This document shows, piece after piece, positions 1 through 9,610 of a stretch of DNA of 64,000 nucleotides. How positions within the stretch are numbered: the stretch's first letter is position 1; each line of letters begins with the position of its first letter. A program made the translations under genes and the position numbers. The DNA comes from Vreelandella zhanjiangensis DSM 21076 (GTDB taxonomy: Bacteria > Pseudomonadota > Gammaproteobacteria > Pseudomonadales > Halomonadaceae), in assembly GCF_000377665.1 (NCBI RefSeq), contig NZ_KB898654.1:124001-188000 (forward strand), given 5' to 3'. The notes beneath the pieces are model-generated. The model was not told the DNA's origin, did no database searches, and was given only the letters and a program-made list of their open reading frames with translations.

Positions 1-2
1 AT

Positions 3-719
3 CTTTATAGCCACTACGTTAATGTTGCCATTGCGGTATTGGATCACTTCAAGCTTGAGCAAACCGACTGGCTGGGCACCTCCATGGGCGGCTTGCTAGG
101 CATACAATTGGCCGCCCACGCTGAGCACAGCAAGCGCATCTCGCGCCTCATACTTAACGATGTTGGGCCTGAGTTAAATAATAATGGGCTGATTGAGCTG
201 GCAAGCTACTTCAGTACTCATCACCGCTTCACTACCTTGAGCGAATTGTATGCTGAGCTAAGAGAGCATTACGCAAGCTTTGGCATTCAGGAGGAAGCGA
301 CCTGGCGGGAGCTATTGCTAAGCAGTGCTCGCCGCCTGCCTGATGGCAGTTGGACCCACCATTTCGATCCGCGCATCAACAAGCAGTTTATTCACGATAC
401 TCCGCGGGATATGTGGAAGGATTGGGCGGCTATTCGCTGCCCGGTCATGGTCATTCGTGGCGAGCACTCGACACTGCTGGATGCAGCAACCCTGCCACGC
501 ATGTCAAAAGATCAGCCTGAGCTGGTAATGCTTACCGCGCCCGGCTGCGGTCATGCCCCCATGCTGGACCGCTTAGAACAGGTGGCCCCCATTCGTCAGT
601 TCCTTCAACAGCCGCTACCCGCTCATTCAACGTCCTCCCGGCCATCCAGCCCTGCCGCCAATGACGCGCTACCCATAGGACGATGGCTAACAAGGCAGTG
701 GCGGCGCTGGTTCAAGTAA
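3..719 (+). CDS. alpha/beta hydrolase, 5'-truncated by window edge
   Basis: This is the C-terminal part of an alpha/beta-fold hydrolase. The frame is open back to base 3, so the true start lies outside the window; a TTG at 39 is not a credible start. The nucleophile elbow GTSMGG follows a typical strand (QTDWLGTSMGG). A likely catalytic acid lies in RGEHSTLLDA and the catalytic His in GCGHAPML. The last 35 residues form a Ser/Pro/Arg-rich tail ending in Trp and basic residues. The substrate cannot be told from the sequence. The gene is convergent with the next one, leaving only 9 bases between the stops. Confidence 0.85.
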   Translation, partial: LYSHYVNVAIAVLDHFKLEQTDWLGTSMGGLLGIQLAAHAEHSKRISRLILNDVGPELNNNGLIELASYFSTHHRFTTLSELYAELREHYASFGIQEEATWRELLLSSARRLPDGSWTHHFDPRINKQFIHDTPRDMWKDWAAIRCPVMVIRGEHSTLLDAATLPRMSKDQPELVMLTAPGCGHAPMLDRLEQVAPIRQFLQQPLPAHSTSSRPSSPAANDALPIGRWLTRQWRRWFK

Positions 720-728
720 TGTGTAGCG

Positions 729-1403
729 TTAGGTCGAATATCCTGCGTCATGACCTTTATGGTTAAGGCGCAGTTTATTCAACCGTACCCGGGTATCCAG
801 ATATGTTTGCTCAGTAACGCTGCGATAAGCGCTTTCATCGGCCAGGTATTTCACCAGCACACGGCGCTCGCCCTCTTGAGGGCAGTCGCCCTGCTTGCAA
901 TGCAGCCTTACGCGGCTATTCGGTTCATTTTCAATGACCGCGGTAGCAAATTCATTGCCTTCACGTTCAGATACCACCACCGTGGCACCTAACAGGCAGC
1001 GCCGTGTGAACGGCTTATAGCGATGCAAATTACGCTGCAGCATATGGCACATCATGGCGGCGATGGGTGAGGCAATCGCAAACACTATCCATAAGACAAG
1101 TACACCCACCGGCACTCGCAGCATACCCAACGACAGCCAGCGTAATGCTAAAAGCTCAATGACTAATGAAAGCGCTCCCGCCACGACGATTAGAAACGTT
1201 AGGGCCAGTGTGGCTGGCACACCCGCAAACCCTAACGATACCAATGTGCTGGCCATATGGTCATCACGCAGGCTGTCACGCTCAAATAGCTCAAGCGGGG
1301 CTATACGCACCAGCACTAATAACCAATACAGCGCTAGTAAAGCGAGCAGGAAAGTAAACACGATAGTGGGAAACTGCAGGGCAGCAGAAACAAACGGTTG
1401 CAT
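729..1403 (-). CDS. membrane protein with C-terminal OB-fold-like domain (YqiJ-like)
   Basis: Membrane protein of 224 residues. Three hydrophobic stretches fill the N-terminal half (about residues 5-35, 55-85 and 90-120). They are followed by a soluble C-terminal beta-rich domain (about 135-200) with CLLGATVVVSE and spaced short strands. This resembles the inner-membrane YqiJ/NfeD type with an OB-fold. The ATG at 1403 is preferred over one 7 codons upstream because a strong GGAGGA Shine-Dalgarno lies 7 bases before it, inside the longer frame. YqiJ usually partners a flotillin; none is visible here. The family assignment is tentative. Confidence 0.6.
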   Translation of the reverse strand: MQPFVSAALQFPTIVFTFLLALLALYWLLVLVRIAPLELFERDSLRDDHMASTLVSLGFAGVPATLALTFLIVVAGALSLVIELLALRWLSLGMLRVPVGVLVLWIVFAIASPIAAMMCHMLQRNLHRYKPFTRRCLLGATVVVSEREGNEFATAVIENEPNSRVRLHCKQGDCPQEGERRVLVKYLADESAYRSVTEQTYLDTRVRLNKLRLNHKGHDAGYST

Positions 1404-1551
1404 GGCGTGTCCTCCTCCAGGCATATCGCCCGGTGTTGTTTTCGCTTGCGATGATTTTATTAGTTCAAGCTGAAAACGATTTTCCTTTTTTAGCGTAGTC
1501 CAAACTATTCTTTTTTGCCTTTGAGTGTCTTGACGCGTGTCATCCCCACAT

Positions 1552-1587
1552 AAAAAAAGCGGGCGCTGCCCGAAGGCAACACCCGCT
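1552..1587 (-). terminator. rho-independent terminator of the RND efflux operon
   Basis: A 12-bp GC-rich stem (1559-1570 with 1575-1586) closes on a CGAA/TTCG tetraloop and is followed, on the minus strand, by seven T residues. It lies 30 bases past the permease stop codon and ends the efflux operon. Confidence 0.9.
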
Positions 1588-1616
1588 CATTAACCACTTA
1601 GCGTTTTAATCAAGCA

Positions 1617-4600
1617 TCACTGCTGGTCATGCTCCAGTGCCGGCTTTTGATTATCACGATTAGGGTGGCGCTTGCGATACAGCCAATCAGATACAGTGGC
1701 AATCATGGCGTAGAAACTGGGGATAAACAGACTGCCCAGAACCGCAACCGATGCCATGCCCACCGCAACCGTGGTGCCGATATGGTGGCTGCTGACGTCA
1801 CTTGCGCCGGTAGCTAGTGCCAGCGGCAAGGTACCGAAGATAAACGCAAGTGATGTCATGACGATAGGCCGGAAGCGTAGCTCAGCTGCGGTAATCGCCG
1901 CCTCGCGGATCGACTTGCCCTGCTCTTTACGCTGCAGCTCGGCAAACTCCACAATCAATATGGCGTTCTTCGCTGCTAGCCCCACGACCACCAGCATACC
2001 GATCTGAACATACACGCTGGTATCGAGCCCGCGTAACGCAATCCCTCCGATGCCGCCCAGGAAGGCAAACGGTGTGGCGGTCAGTACCGCCAGCGGCAGC
2101 GACCAGCTTTCGTACTGAGCAGCCAGGATCAGGAAGACCATCATGATACCAAACACGATGGCGAGCATCGCCGTATTACCCAAGTTGGCTTCCTGGTAGG
2201 CCGTACCCGTCCACCCCATGCCCCAGTTCGGGCCTAGTGTGTCCATTACCACCTGGTCCATGGCTTCAATCGCCTGAGCCGAACTATAGCCGGGAGCGGC
2301 TCCACCCTGGAACTGCGCACCGGTATATACCCCAAAGCGTGAAACTACCGAGGGACCTACCTGACGCTCCAGCGTGACAAATTCAGACAGCGGAATACGC
2401 TCGCCATTGCCGCCACGCACGTAAACGCTACTCACGTCATCCGGCGTTTTACGGAAGGTATCCTCGTTTTGCAGGTACACCTGGAAGTTACGGTTCTGAT
2501 AACTGAAGAAGTTAACAAATCCATTACCGAAGGTATTGGCAAGCGCCGAGTTGATATTTTCCAGCGCCACGCCATAGCTCAAGGCTTTTTGCTGATCAAT
2601 TTCAGCCCGGTACGAAGGCACGTTAACGTTAAACGTGGAGAACACCTGATTTAACGCCGGGTGCTGGTTAGCTGCGCCCATGATCTGCAGCGAGGCTTCG
2701 TAAAGCTCGCGAGGCGAAGCACCGTCAAACGACTGCAGGTAGCCGGTGAAGCCGCCCGTCGTTGAAAGCCCCATGATCGGCGGAACGTTAAAGGCCATGG
2801 CCGTACCACCGTCAATACTCGACCCGAGCTGCATGATCTGACCGACCAAAGAGCCAGCCGTCAGGTCACGATCGCCCCAAGGCACCATGTTAACGAAGAT
2901 AATCCCACGCGCCGTATTCACCGCACTTGCCAAAATGTCATAGCCCGCTATCGCCGAGGAATACTGCACGCCAGGAATATCTTCAATAGCGGAGCTAAGC
3001 TTCGCCATATACGTCTGGGTACGATCAAGCGAAGCCGCATCGGGTAGCGATACGCTGACCAGTACAATACCCTGGTCGGTTTCCGGTACAAGCGTTGAAG
3101 GCGTATTAACAAACAGCCAGTAAGAACCCGCTCCTACCGCAATCGTCAATGCCAACGCCAGCACCCAAAAGCGCACCAGCCTTACCACAAACCACATGTA
3201 AACCGCGGTAATGCCGGCAAACAGACGGTCAAACAGGCGTAGCGGCGTAGTAATTGCCCGCTTGAAGGCCGATTGACGCGTTTGGTGCAGGTTGTGCTTG
3301 ATAAAGATGGCTGAAAGCGCAGGCGTAAACGTCAACGCCATCAAGGCTGACAAGGCTACCGAAATCGCCACGGTAATCGCGAACTGCTGATAAATCTGCC
3401 CGGTAAAGCCTCCCAGGAAGGCAACCGGTACGAAGACCGCAGCCATAATCAGGGAGGTAGCAATAACCGGCCCGCCAACCTCTTTCATGGCGCGAATCGT
3501 GGCGTCGTGAACCGAGATATCATCTTCTTCACTCAGCACACGCTCGACGTTTTCCACGACAAGTATCGCGTCATCCACCACGATCCCTATCGAAAGTACC
3601 AGGGCAAACAGCGTGAGCAGGTTGATCGAGAAGTCGAACAGGTAAAAACCTGCAAAGGTACCGATGACCGAGACAGGAACCACCGACATGGCAATAACGG
3701 TGAAACGCCAGTTCTGCAGAAAGATAAACAGAATCACGATAACGATCAGGAAGGCTTCGATAAAGGTATGAAATACCGTTTCTACCGATGCATCGATAAA
3801 CTGAGTAGTGTCATAGGGCGTTACATACTCAAGCCCAGGCGGGAAACGCCCGGCCAGATCATCCATTGTCGCACGCACCGCATCAGCGGTTGCCAAGGCA
3901 TTGGCGCCTGGCTGCTGGTTAATGATGATGGGCGTCATGGTGGAGCCATTCAGCCGTGCATCAATACCGTAAAACGAGGCGCCCAGTTCGATACGCGCTA
4001 CGTCCTGAAGACGCAGTGATGAGCCATCAGGGTTAGTGCGCAGATAGATATTGCGGAAGTCATCCGTATTGGAAAGACGACCGCCAGCGGTGATCGTGTA
4101 GGTATAGGCACGCGGCTCACCCTGCGGGGTTGCCGCCAGGTTACCTGCCGGAATTTCAGTGTTCTGCGAGCGAATGGCGCTGGCGACTTCACTCGGGGTC
4201 AAGTCGTACTGGGCCAGCTTGTCGGGATCCATCCAGATACGCATGGCGAACTCGCCGCCACCCAACACCTCGGCGTTACCTACGCCAGGCACCTGGCGCA
4301 GTTCATCGAGAACGTTAAGGGTGGCGTAGTTCTGCATATAAACGTTGTTGTAGTCGCCGCTGGGTGACGTCAGGGCGATCAACATCAAGATGGAGTCAGA
4401 GCGCAGCTCAACGGTTACACCCTGAGACTGCACCTGCTCAGGTAGCTGCGAAAGCGCTCCCTGTACGCGGTTATTGACGTTGATGGTATTGATATCACCA
4501 TCGGTGCCGATATTGAACGCCACGCTCAGGCTCATGATGCCGTTATCAGCGCTGTTAGAGGTCATGTACAGCATGTCCTCTACACCATTGATCGCCTCGG

Positions 4601-4802
4601 CAAGCGGCGCCGCCACCGTTTGCGCAACGGTTTCAGCATCCGCACCGGGGAACTGAGCCTGCACCGATACGGTGGGCGGCACCACGCTCGGATACTGCTC
4701 GATCGGCAGTATCCGCATGGTCATAGTGCCTACCAGTGTCAGGATAATCGCCAGTACCGTGGCGAAAATCGGACGACTGATAAAGAAGTTAGAGAGATTC
4801 AT
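1617..4802 (-). CDS. RND multidrug efflux permease (AcrB/MexB type, HAE1)
   Basis: Inner-membrane proton-driven drug pump of the hydrophobe/amphiphile RND family, 1061 residues, the usual length. It starts with the hallmark MNLSNFFISRPIFATVLA first helix. TM4 carries the proton-relay pair in SIGIVVDDAILVVENVERV (about residue 410), and the relay Lys is in GLAAKNAILIVEFA (about 945). Two large periplasmic loops follow TM1 and TM7, as in AcrB. The start codon overlaps the stop of the fusion protein by one base (TAATG), so translation is coupled. It should work with the lipoprotein and outer-membrane factor encoded upstream. Substrates are unknown. Confidence 0.95.
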   Translation of the reverse strand: MNLSNFFISRPIFATVLAIILTLVGTMTMRILPIEQYPSVVPPTVSVQAQFPGADAETVAQTVAAPLAEAINGVEDMLYMTSNSADNGIMSLSVAFNIGTDGDINTINVNNRVQGALSQLPEQVQSQGVTVELRSDSILMLIALTSPSGDYNNVYMQNYATLNVLDELRQVPGVGNAEVLGGGEFAMRIWMDPDKLAQYDLTPSEVASAIRSQNTEIPAGNLAATPQGEPRAYTYTITAGGRLSNTDDFRNIYLRTNPDGSSLRLQDVARIELGASFYGIDARLNGSTMTPIIINQQPGANALATADAVRATMDDLAGRFPPGLEYVTPYDTTQFIDASVETVFHTFIEAFLIVIVILFIFLQNWRFTVIAMSVVPVSVIGTFAGFYLFDFSINLLTLFALVLSIGIVVDDAILVVENVERVLSEEDDISVHDATIRAMKEVGGPVIATSLIMAAVFVPVAFLGGFTGQIYQQFAITVAISVALSALMALTFTPALSAIFIKHNLHQTRQSAFKRAITTPLRLFDRLFAGITAVYMWFVVRLVRFWVLALALTIAVGAGSYWLFVNTPSTLVPETDQGIVLVSVSLPDAASLDRTQTYMAKLSSAIEDIPGVQYSSAIAGYDILASAVNTARGIIFVNMVPWGDRDLTAGSLVGQIMQLGSSIDGGTAMAFNVPPIMGLSTTGGFTGYLQSFDGASPRELYEASLQIMGAANQHPALNQVFSTFNVNVPSYRAEIDQQKALSYGVALENINSALANTFGNGFVNFFSYQNRNFQVYLQNEDTFRKTPDDVSSVYVRGGNGERIPLSEFVTLERQVGPSVVSRFGVYTGAQFQGGAAPGYSSAQAIEAMDQVVMDTLGPNWGMGWTGTAYQEANLGNTAMLAIVFGIMMVFLILAAQYESWSLPLAVLTATPFAFLGGIGGIALRGLDTSVYVQIGMLVVVGLAAKNAILIVEFAELQRKEQGKSIREAAITAAELRFRPIVMTSLAFIFGTLPLALATGASDVSSHHIGTTVAVGMASVAVLGSLFIPSFYAMIATVSDWLYRKRHPNRDNQKPALEHDQQ

Positions 4803-6079
4803 TATTGAGCACCCTCTTCCCCTTCACCTGCCGGCGCTGCGCCAGCGCCGTCGGTCATTTCTGACGCGGCCTCAGCCTGTTGCTGCTGTTCTTGCGCTTC
4901 GGCTTCTTCAACGCTTTCCACCAGCTCATCGGCATTGCCGTTAAAGGGCTGTGGATCAATCGCCATGCCGGGTTCCAGACCCGCTGGGTCACCCACTACT
5001 ACACGGTCGCCCTCTTCCAGACCACCGGCAATCAGCTGCCAGGGGCCAGCCACTTCGCCTAGCTGAATGGTGCGCTCGCGTGCTTGGTCTTCTTCATCCA
5101 GCACAAATACCCGCGGCCCCATCAAGCCTTGGGTGACCGCAATTTCCGGCACGGCAAACACGTTAAAGCGCCTTAAACCGTCAAGGCTCACGCGTACGAA
5201 CTGACCGGGCAGGATAGCGCCGTCAGGGTTATCAAACGTGGCAGACGCCTGAACCGTACTGGTTCCACTATCCACCCGCGAGCCCAGAAACTCTAAACGC
5301 CCTTCCAGTTCAGAGTCGTCTGAACCGCTTAAGCCTGGCACACGCAGGCGCGCAGTTATATTGGAAGCATCACCGGCTTCGTTTAACTGACGACGCAGCT
5401 CAAATGCATCGCGCTGTGGCATCTGAAAGCGTACTTCCAACGGATCAAGTGGCGTGATAGTGGCAAGCTCGGTTCCCGAATTAACGAAGTTACCCACGTT
5501 GATCTGGCTCAAGCTGATCATGCCGGAGACAGGCGCCGATACGTTGGCATAGCCAAGGTCTAGATTGGCGCTGGTTAAGGCAGCTTCTGCCTGGGCAACA
5601 TTGGCTTGCGCCACGCGCTGCTCTGCCTGCGCCTGATCATACTGCTGACGGCTTACCGAGTTCTGACCTAACAACTGCTCAAAACGCTGGGCATCACGCT
5701 GGGCGCGGGAATATTCGGCACGCGCACTTTGCAGGTCGGCTTCACGCTGGTTGACCGTTGCCTGGTAAAGGTCTGGCTCGATGGTATAAAGCGAGTCGCC
5801 CTCTTCCACCATCTGGCCCGGCTCGAAATGACGCTCCTCCAGATAGCCACTCACGCGAGCGACCAGTGTCACTTCGCGATCACTACGTAACAGCGATGGA
5901 TAGGACTTGTTAAGCGGAATATCCTGGCGCGCCATTTCGGCCACTTCTACCTTGTGAGGCGGCGCTTCTTGCTGAGCGCCCTGTTCCTCTTGAGGCTGTT
6001 CCTGGCCGCAGGCCGTCAGCGCTAGCACAGCAATCAGCGTTACTAGACTCGCTCGGCCTGAGTGAATCACCTTTCTCAT
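4802..6079 (-). CDS. RND efflux membrane fusion lipoprotein (AcrA/MexA type)
   Basis: Periplasmic adaptor linking the RND permease to the outer-membrane channel, 425 residues. The N terminus is a lipoprotein signal with lipobox LTAC (Cys about residue 24). Biotinyl-lipoyl half motifs flank a long alpha-hairpin (about 100-180, rich in Gln/Ala/Arg heptads), followed by beta-barrel and membrane-proximal domains. The tail (about 380-425) is unusually acidic and Gln/Glu-rich (EEAEAQEQQQQAEAA), consistent with a halophile but dispensable-looking. It is the middle gene of the operon, 116 bases after the outer-membrane factor. Confidence 0.94.
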   Translation of the reverse strand: MRKVIHSGRASLVTLIAVLALTACGQEQPQEEQGAQQEAPPHKVEVAEMARQDIPLNKSYPSLLRSDREVTLVARVSGYLEERHFEPGQMVEEGDSLYTIEPDLYQATVNQREADLQSARAEYSRAQRDAQRFEQLLGQNSVSRQQYDQAQAEQRVAQANVAQAEAALTSANLDLGYANVSAPVSGMISLSQINVGNFVNSGTELATITPLDPLEVRFQMPQRDAFELRRQLNEAGDASNITARLRVPGLSGSDDSELEGRLEFLGSRVDSGTSTVQASATFDNPDGAILPGQFVRVSLDGLRRFNVFAVPEIAVTQGLMGPRVFVLDEEDQARERTIQLGEVAGPWQLIAGGLEEGDRVVVGDPAGLEPGMAIDPQPFNGNADELVESVEEAEAQEQQQQAEAASEMTDGAGAAPAGEGEEGAQ

Positions 6080-6195
6080 ACGTTGATATCCCTTGATCTT
6101 TCGAAACGTTGACTAACGACGCCACAATGCCTTTTAAGCGACGCTAAACTTATAAAGCACGGTCGCTAGTCTGAAGCCATGTCTATTAAACGTTG

Positions 6196-7668
6196 TTACA
6201 TGCCGGGAGTGGGCGGAGCCCCGATATCCATGGCACGCTGATAATTGTCTTCACCGCCATCAGGCAGTGTAAAGCTCACCTGCTCGCCGGTTAGCCAGGC
6301 GTTGACTTCTTCGATTGCCGGCACGTCAAGCAGGCCTGACTGCTGGCGCAACGAGAGAAGGTTCACCACATAGTCGTAACGGGCTTCTGCATAGTTGGCG
6401 ATAGCGTTGTAATAGTTCTGCTCAGCATTTAGTACATCAACAATGTTCCGGGTACCGACTTCATAGCCTGCCCGCGTGGCTTCCAGTGCACTTTCTGTCG
6501 ACACAATGGCCTGTTGGCGCGCTTCAACCGTTTCGACGTTGTTGCTCACCTGGGTATAGAGCGAACGTACCTGCTGGATCGTGGTACGACGCTGCGACTC
6601 GAACTCGTACTGGGTGCTCTCTAGCTGGTAAGTCCCCTGGCGAATGCTCGCGCTGGTGCTACCGCCGGTGTAGATAGGCAGGTTGGCAGATACGCCAATC
6701 TGGCTTGAGGCGTCATAGCCGCTGACAGCATCAAGGTCATTGGCGGCATGCTGGTAATTAGCAAATGCCTGAAAGGTTGGAAGACGGCCAGCACGGGCAA
6801 TATCGACACCCACACGGGAAATTTCGATACCCGCCTGCTGGGCAAGTACTTGCGGGTTACGTTCGATAGCTTGCTCGACCCAGTAATCACGATCGTTAGT
6901 GGGTACGGCAACCGGCATATCGCCCAGGGAATCGATATCGGCATAACGCTGACCGGTTAACTGCTCAAGCACTTCAAAAGCCACCTGAAGATTACTTTCG
7001 GCCGCGATACGGTCGGCGCGCGACTGGTCAAAGCTTGCCCGCGCCTCTTCCACTTCGGTAATCGCAATCAAGCCTACTTCAAACTGTTCGCTGGCCTGCT
7101 CTAACTGGCGCCCAATAGCACGCTCTTGAGCCTGCCTGGCTTCCAGTACCTCATTGGCCCGCAGAATATCGAAATAAGCGCTCGCCACATCAATCAGTAA
7201 CTGCTGCTCGGTCGCGGCCAGCAAATACACCTGCTGGTCAATCTGGCGCTCGGCTTGGGTTACCTGCTGGCGCGTGACTTCGTTAAACAGTATCTGGGTG
7301 GCTTCCAAAGTAAGCGACAGGCTGTTGTAGCGGTCTTCACCACCACCGACACCCACGCCTGCACCGGTTCCCGCGTCGGTTCCGGCTCCTGGGGCTCTGG
7401 CGGACGACTGGCTTTCAAACTGTTCGTGATGTACCACGTTGCCTGACGCATTTACCTGGGGCAGCAACCCGCCACGCGCGACATCCCGCGCGGCTTCCAC
7501 ACCAGAATACTGGGCGCGCGCCGAGTTCAACGAAGCATTGTTGCTCAATGCATCACGGGTAATGGTGACAAGGTCAGCCGCCTGTGCGGGCAACACAACA
7601 GACGCGGTAAGAACAGCCAATAATAAGGGTCGTAAAGGGGCATTGACTGCCCAGTGTGCCAGTCGCAT
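6196..7668 (-). CDS. TolC-family outer-membrane channel
   Basis: Outer-membrane efflux protein, 490 residues. The ATG at 7668 is chosen because it begins a clean Sec signal peptide (MRLAHWAVNAPLRPLLLAV, cleavage after AQA, about residue 31) and has AGAGG 7-8 bases upstream; a longer frame to 7722 would bury that signal. Two internally repeated coiled-coil blocks typical of TolC are seen (for example residues around 120-210 and 330-440, the latter with YEVGTRNIVDVLNAEQNYY). An acidic, Gly/Ala-rich insert near residue 90 carries GAGTDAGTGAGVGVGGG. As first gene of the operon, it is produced together with its pump. Confidence 0.93.
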   Translation of the reverse strand: MRLAHWAVNAPLRPLLLAVLTASVVLPAQAADLVTITRDALSNNASLNSARAQYSGVEAARDVARGGLLPQVNASGNVVHHEQFESQSSARAPGAGTDAGTGAGVGVGGGEDRYNSLSLTLEATQILFNEVTRQQVTQAERQIDQQVYLLAATEQQLLIDVASAYFDILRANEVLEARQAQERAIGRQLEQASEQFEVGLIAITEVEEARASFDQSRADRIAAESNLQVAFEVLEQLTGQRYADIDSLGDMPVAVPTNDRDYWVEQAIERNPQVLAQQAGIEISRVGVDIARAGRLPTFQAFANYQHAANDLDAVSGYDASSQIGVSANLPIYTGGSTSASIRQGTYQLESTQYEFESQRRTTIQQVRSLYTQVSNNVETVEARQQAIVSTESALEATRAGYEVGTRNIVDVLNAEQNYYNAIANYAEARYDYVVNLLSLRQQSGLLDVPAIEEVNAWLTGEQVSFTLPDGGEDNYQRAMDIGAPPTPGM

Positions 7669-7730
7669 GGAAGTGCCTCTAGGTGTCAACGAAGGGTGGT
7701 GCTGCAAGTAAGCCATTTGCAAAGGATGGC

Positions 7731-7758
7731 ATTATAGTTACATTCATGTATGTATGCT
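7731..7758 (-). promoter_or_regulatory. efflux-operon promoter overlapped by an AcrR-like operator
   Basis: On the minus strand a perfect TATAAT (7736-7731) lies about 60 bases before the outer-membrane factor ATG. Overlapping its upstream side is a 24-bp imperfect palindrome (7735-7758) with halves GCATACAT and GAATGTA. Its spacing and half-sites closely match the Escherichia coli AcrR operator as I recall it. The position would let a TetR-type repressor block the polymerase. No tetR gene lies next to the operon, so the repressor would be encoded elsewhere. Confidence 0.6.
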
Positions 7759-8122
7759 AGACTTGAAGTCTGCCTAATTGTATGTACACAGCATTGTCAA
7801 GGGGTGCCCCTTTACCCTAGACCAAAGCATCGTATGAGGGCACCTTTTTAGCGCTATTTAGTCTTAAGATTTTCTACCGCTATCTTACGCTTTATTGTTA
7901 AGTCGCTGGTTACCCAGAGTAAGACTCTCGCACTGTCACGCAGCACTCAACGCCACCGCTGCAAGTAGCACCAAAGAGTAGTAAATGATTAATCAGTGGG
8001 TAGAGCTGAAAAAGCGCTTCTCGCCTTGGCCAATGCGAGGGGTAGGTGTACTTCCTGGTGTGCCAGCTACCCCCTGCGTGCGTTGATGCTCTGAAAGCCT
8101 GAGCGTCTGAAAGATTGACGTG
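7759..8122. other. intergenic region between efflux and polyol operons
   Basis: About 360 bases without a convincing gene. On the minus strand a TTGACA (7800-7795) is present but badly spaced from the TATAAT at 7736. A GGTGCCC/GGGCACC inverted repeat (7803-7809 with 7838-7844, 28-base loop) is followed by five T residues; the loop is too long for a confident terminator. A 33-codon frame (ATG 7985 to TGA 8086, plus strand, product MINQWVELKKRF...) has no visible ribosome site and no known relative, and I do not call it a gene. Confidence 0.4.
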
Positions 8123-9610
8123 CTATACGCCCTGGTGGCGCTGCTTCAGCGCCTGGGTGTAGCGCGTATAAACGTCCTGGTAGGCTTCAACGCGGGCCAG
8201 GTTGGGCTCGGCAAGCGACTGGGCATCAAGATGAACCATACGCTGGCACAATGCCTCCAGGGTAACGCCCTGAGAACGCTGATCACACCAGGCCGCCTGA
8301 ATCGCCGCGCCTAACGCAGCGGCATCGGTAATCTCGGGGCAAATCACTTCGGTGCCGGTAATATCAGCCACCATTTGTCGCCATATTGGGCTATTGGCAC
8401 CACCGCCGATCAGACGAATCTGGCTCGCGCCCGCCGTTAAATCACCTAGCAGTTCAAGCCCATAGCGCAGCCCAAAGGTTGCCCCTTCCACCACCGCGCG
8501 GCAAAGGTTTGCCTGAGTGGTATTTAAACTGGTCAAGCCCAGAAAATCCGCCGAGGCTTCCGGCAGCATTGGCACGCGTTCGCCGTTGAAAAATGGCAGC
8601 ACGGTAACCCCATCAGCGCCCACCGGGGCGCTGGCTACCTGCTCGCTAAACGTGGCCAGATCCAAGCCAAACAGCTCGCGTATCCGGGTAGTCGCCGAGG
8701 TGACGTTCATGGTGCAAATAAGCGGCAGCCAGCCGCCGGTGCTTGAGCAAAAGTTCGCCACCATAGCGTTATCGCAGATAACCGGCTCAGGCGAGTAGGC
8801 GCATACAGTACCGGACGTCCCCAGGCTTAGCGTTATTAGCCCTGGGGTGATATTGCCGGTGCCTATGGCGCCCAGCATATTATCGCCACCTCCGGAGGAC
8901 ACTACCACGTCATCGCCAAGCCCTAGCTCGCGGGCGGCAAGCAGGCGTACAACCCCGGCAGGCTCATGGGCTTCCAACAACCGCGGCAGTACGCGCTGCG
9001 GATCAAGTTCCGGGGCTATCTCCGCGAATACATCTAACTGCCAGCGCCGCGTTCGGGTATCAAAATAGCCGGTACCTGAAGCGTCGCCCGCTTCGGTCAC
9101 CCGCTCGCCAGTCAGCCAAAAATTCAGGTAGTCGTGGGGCAACAACAGACTATCGATGCGCCGATAGGCATCCGGCTGATGTTCTCGCAGCCAGACGATT
9201 TTGGAGGCGGTATAGCCGGTTTGCAGTACAAGGCCGAGCTTTTCCAGGCAGCCAGCCTCGCCGCCCAAGCGGGCAACAAGCTCACTGTTCTGCACACTGG
9301 TTTCGGTATCGCACCAAAGCTTGGCGGGATAGACCGGCGCGCCGTCAGCATCGAGTGCCACCATGCCGTGCTGCTGGCCGGAAACGCCGATACCCCGCAC
9401 CTGCTCGGCGCTTATCCCTGCGCGCTCCAGGGCGCTAAAAAAAGCCCCTTTTAAAGCAGCAAGCCATTCAGACGGCGCCTGTTCGCGCCGCCCGTTTTCG
9501 CCCTCATCCAGCCGGTGTGGCCGACTAGCCTCGCCAAGAATAGCGCCCCGTTCGATATCAACCACCACGACCTTGGTACTTTGCGTACCGCAATCCACTC
9601 CGATATACAT
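8123..9610 (-). CDS. xylB: xylulokinase
   Basis: FGGY-family sugar kinase of 495 residues that phosphorylates D-xylulose with ATP. The N terminus has the actin-like phosphate loop (YIGVDCGTQSTKVVVVD, residues 2-18). The xylulose-specific GVSGQQHGMVALD is near residue 75, SLGTSGTVCAYS near 267 and the C-terminal adenosine motif LIGGGANSPIWRQMVADI near 400. ATG 9610 overlaps the dehydrogenase stop by one base (TGATG); a GTG one codon upstream is the alternative start. As last gene of the polyol operon it would act on xylulose formed from arabitol by the dehydrogenase upstream. Confidence 0.93.
   Translation of the reverse strand: MYIGVDCGTQSTKVVVVDIERGAILGEASRPHRLDEGENGRREQAPSEWLAALKGAFFSALERAGISAEQVRGIGVSGQQHGMVALDADGAPVYPAKLWCDTETSVQNSELVARLGGEAGCLEKLGLVLQTGYTASKIVWLREHQPDAYRRIDSLLLPHDYLNFWLTGERVTEAGDASGTGYFDTRTRRWQLDVFAEIAPELDPQRVLPRLLEAHEPAGVVRLLAARELGLGDDVVVSSGGGDNMLGAIGTGNITPGLITLSLGTSGTVCAYSPEPVICDNAMVANFCSSTGGWLPLICTMNVTSATTRIRELFGLDLATFSEQVASAPVGADGVTVLPFFNGERVPMLPEASADFLGLTSLNTTQANLCRAVVEGATFGLRYGLELLGDLTAGASQIRLIGGGANSPIWRQMVADITGTEVICPEITDAAALGAAIQAAWCDQRSQGVTLEALCQRMVHLDAQSLAEPNLARVEAYQDVYTRYTQALKQRHQGV

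Noticed and set aside
3507..4019. 170-codon frame opposite the RND permease gene
   Set aside because: Antisense shadow of a strongly conserved coding region; product is low-complexity and unlike any family.
7803..7849. GGTGCCC/GGGCACC repeat followed by T run as a terminator
   Set aside because: 28-base loop and no gene upstream on that strand; kept only as a remark in the intergenic entry.
7985..8086. 33-codon plus-strand frame between efflux and polyol operons
   Set aside because: No ribosome binding site, no recognisable family; length is expected by chance in GC-rich DNA.
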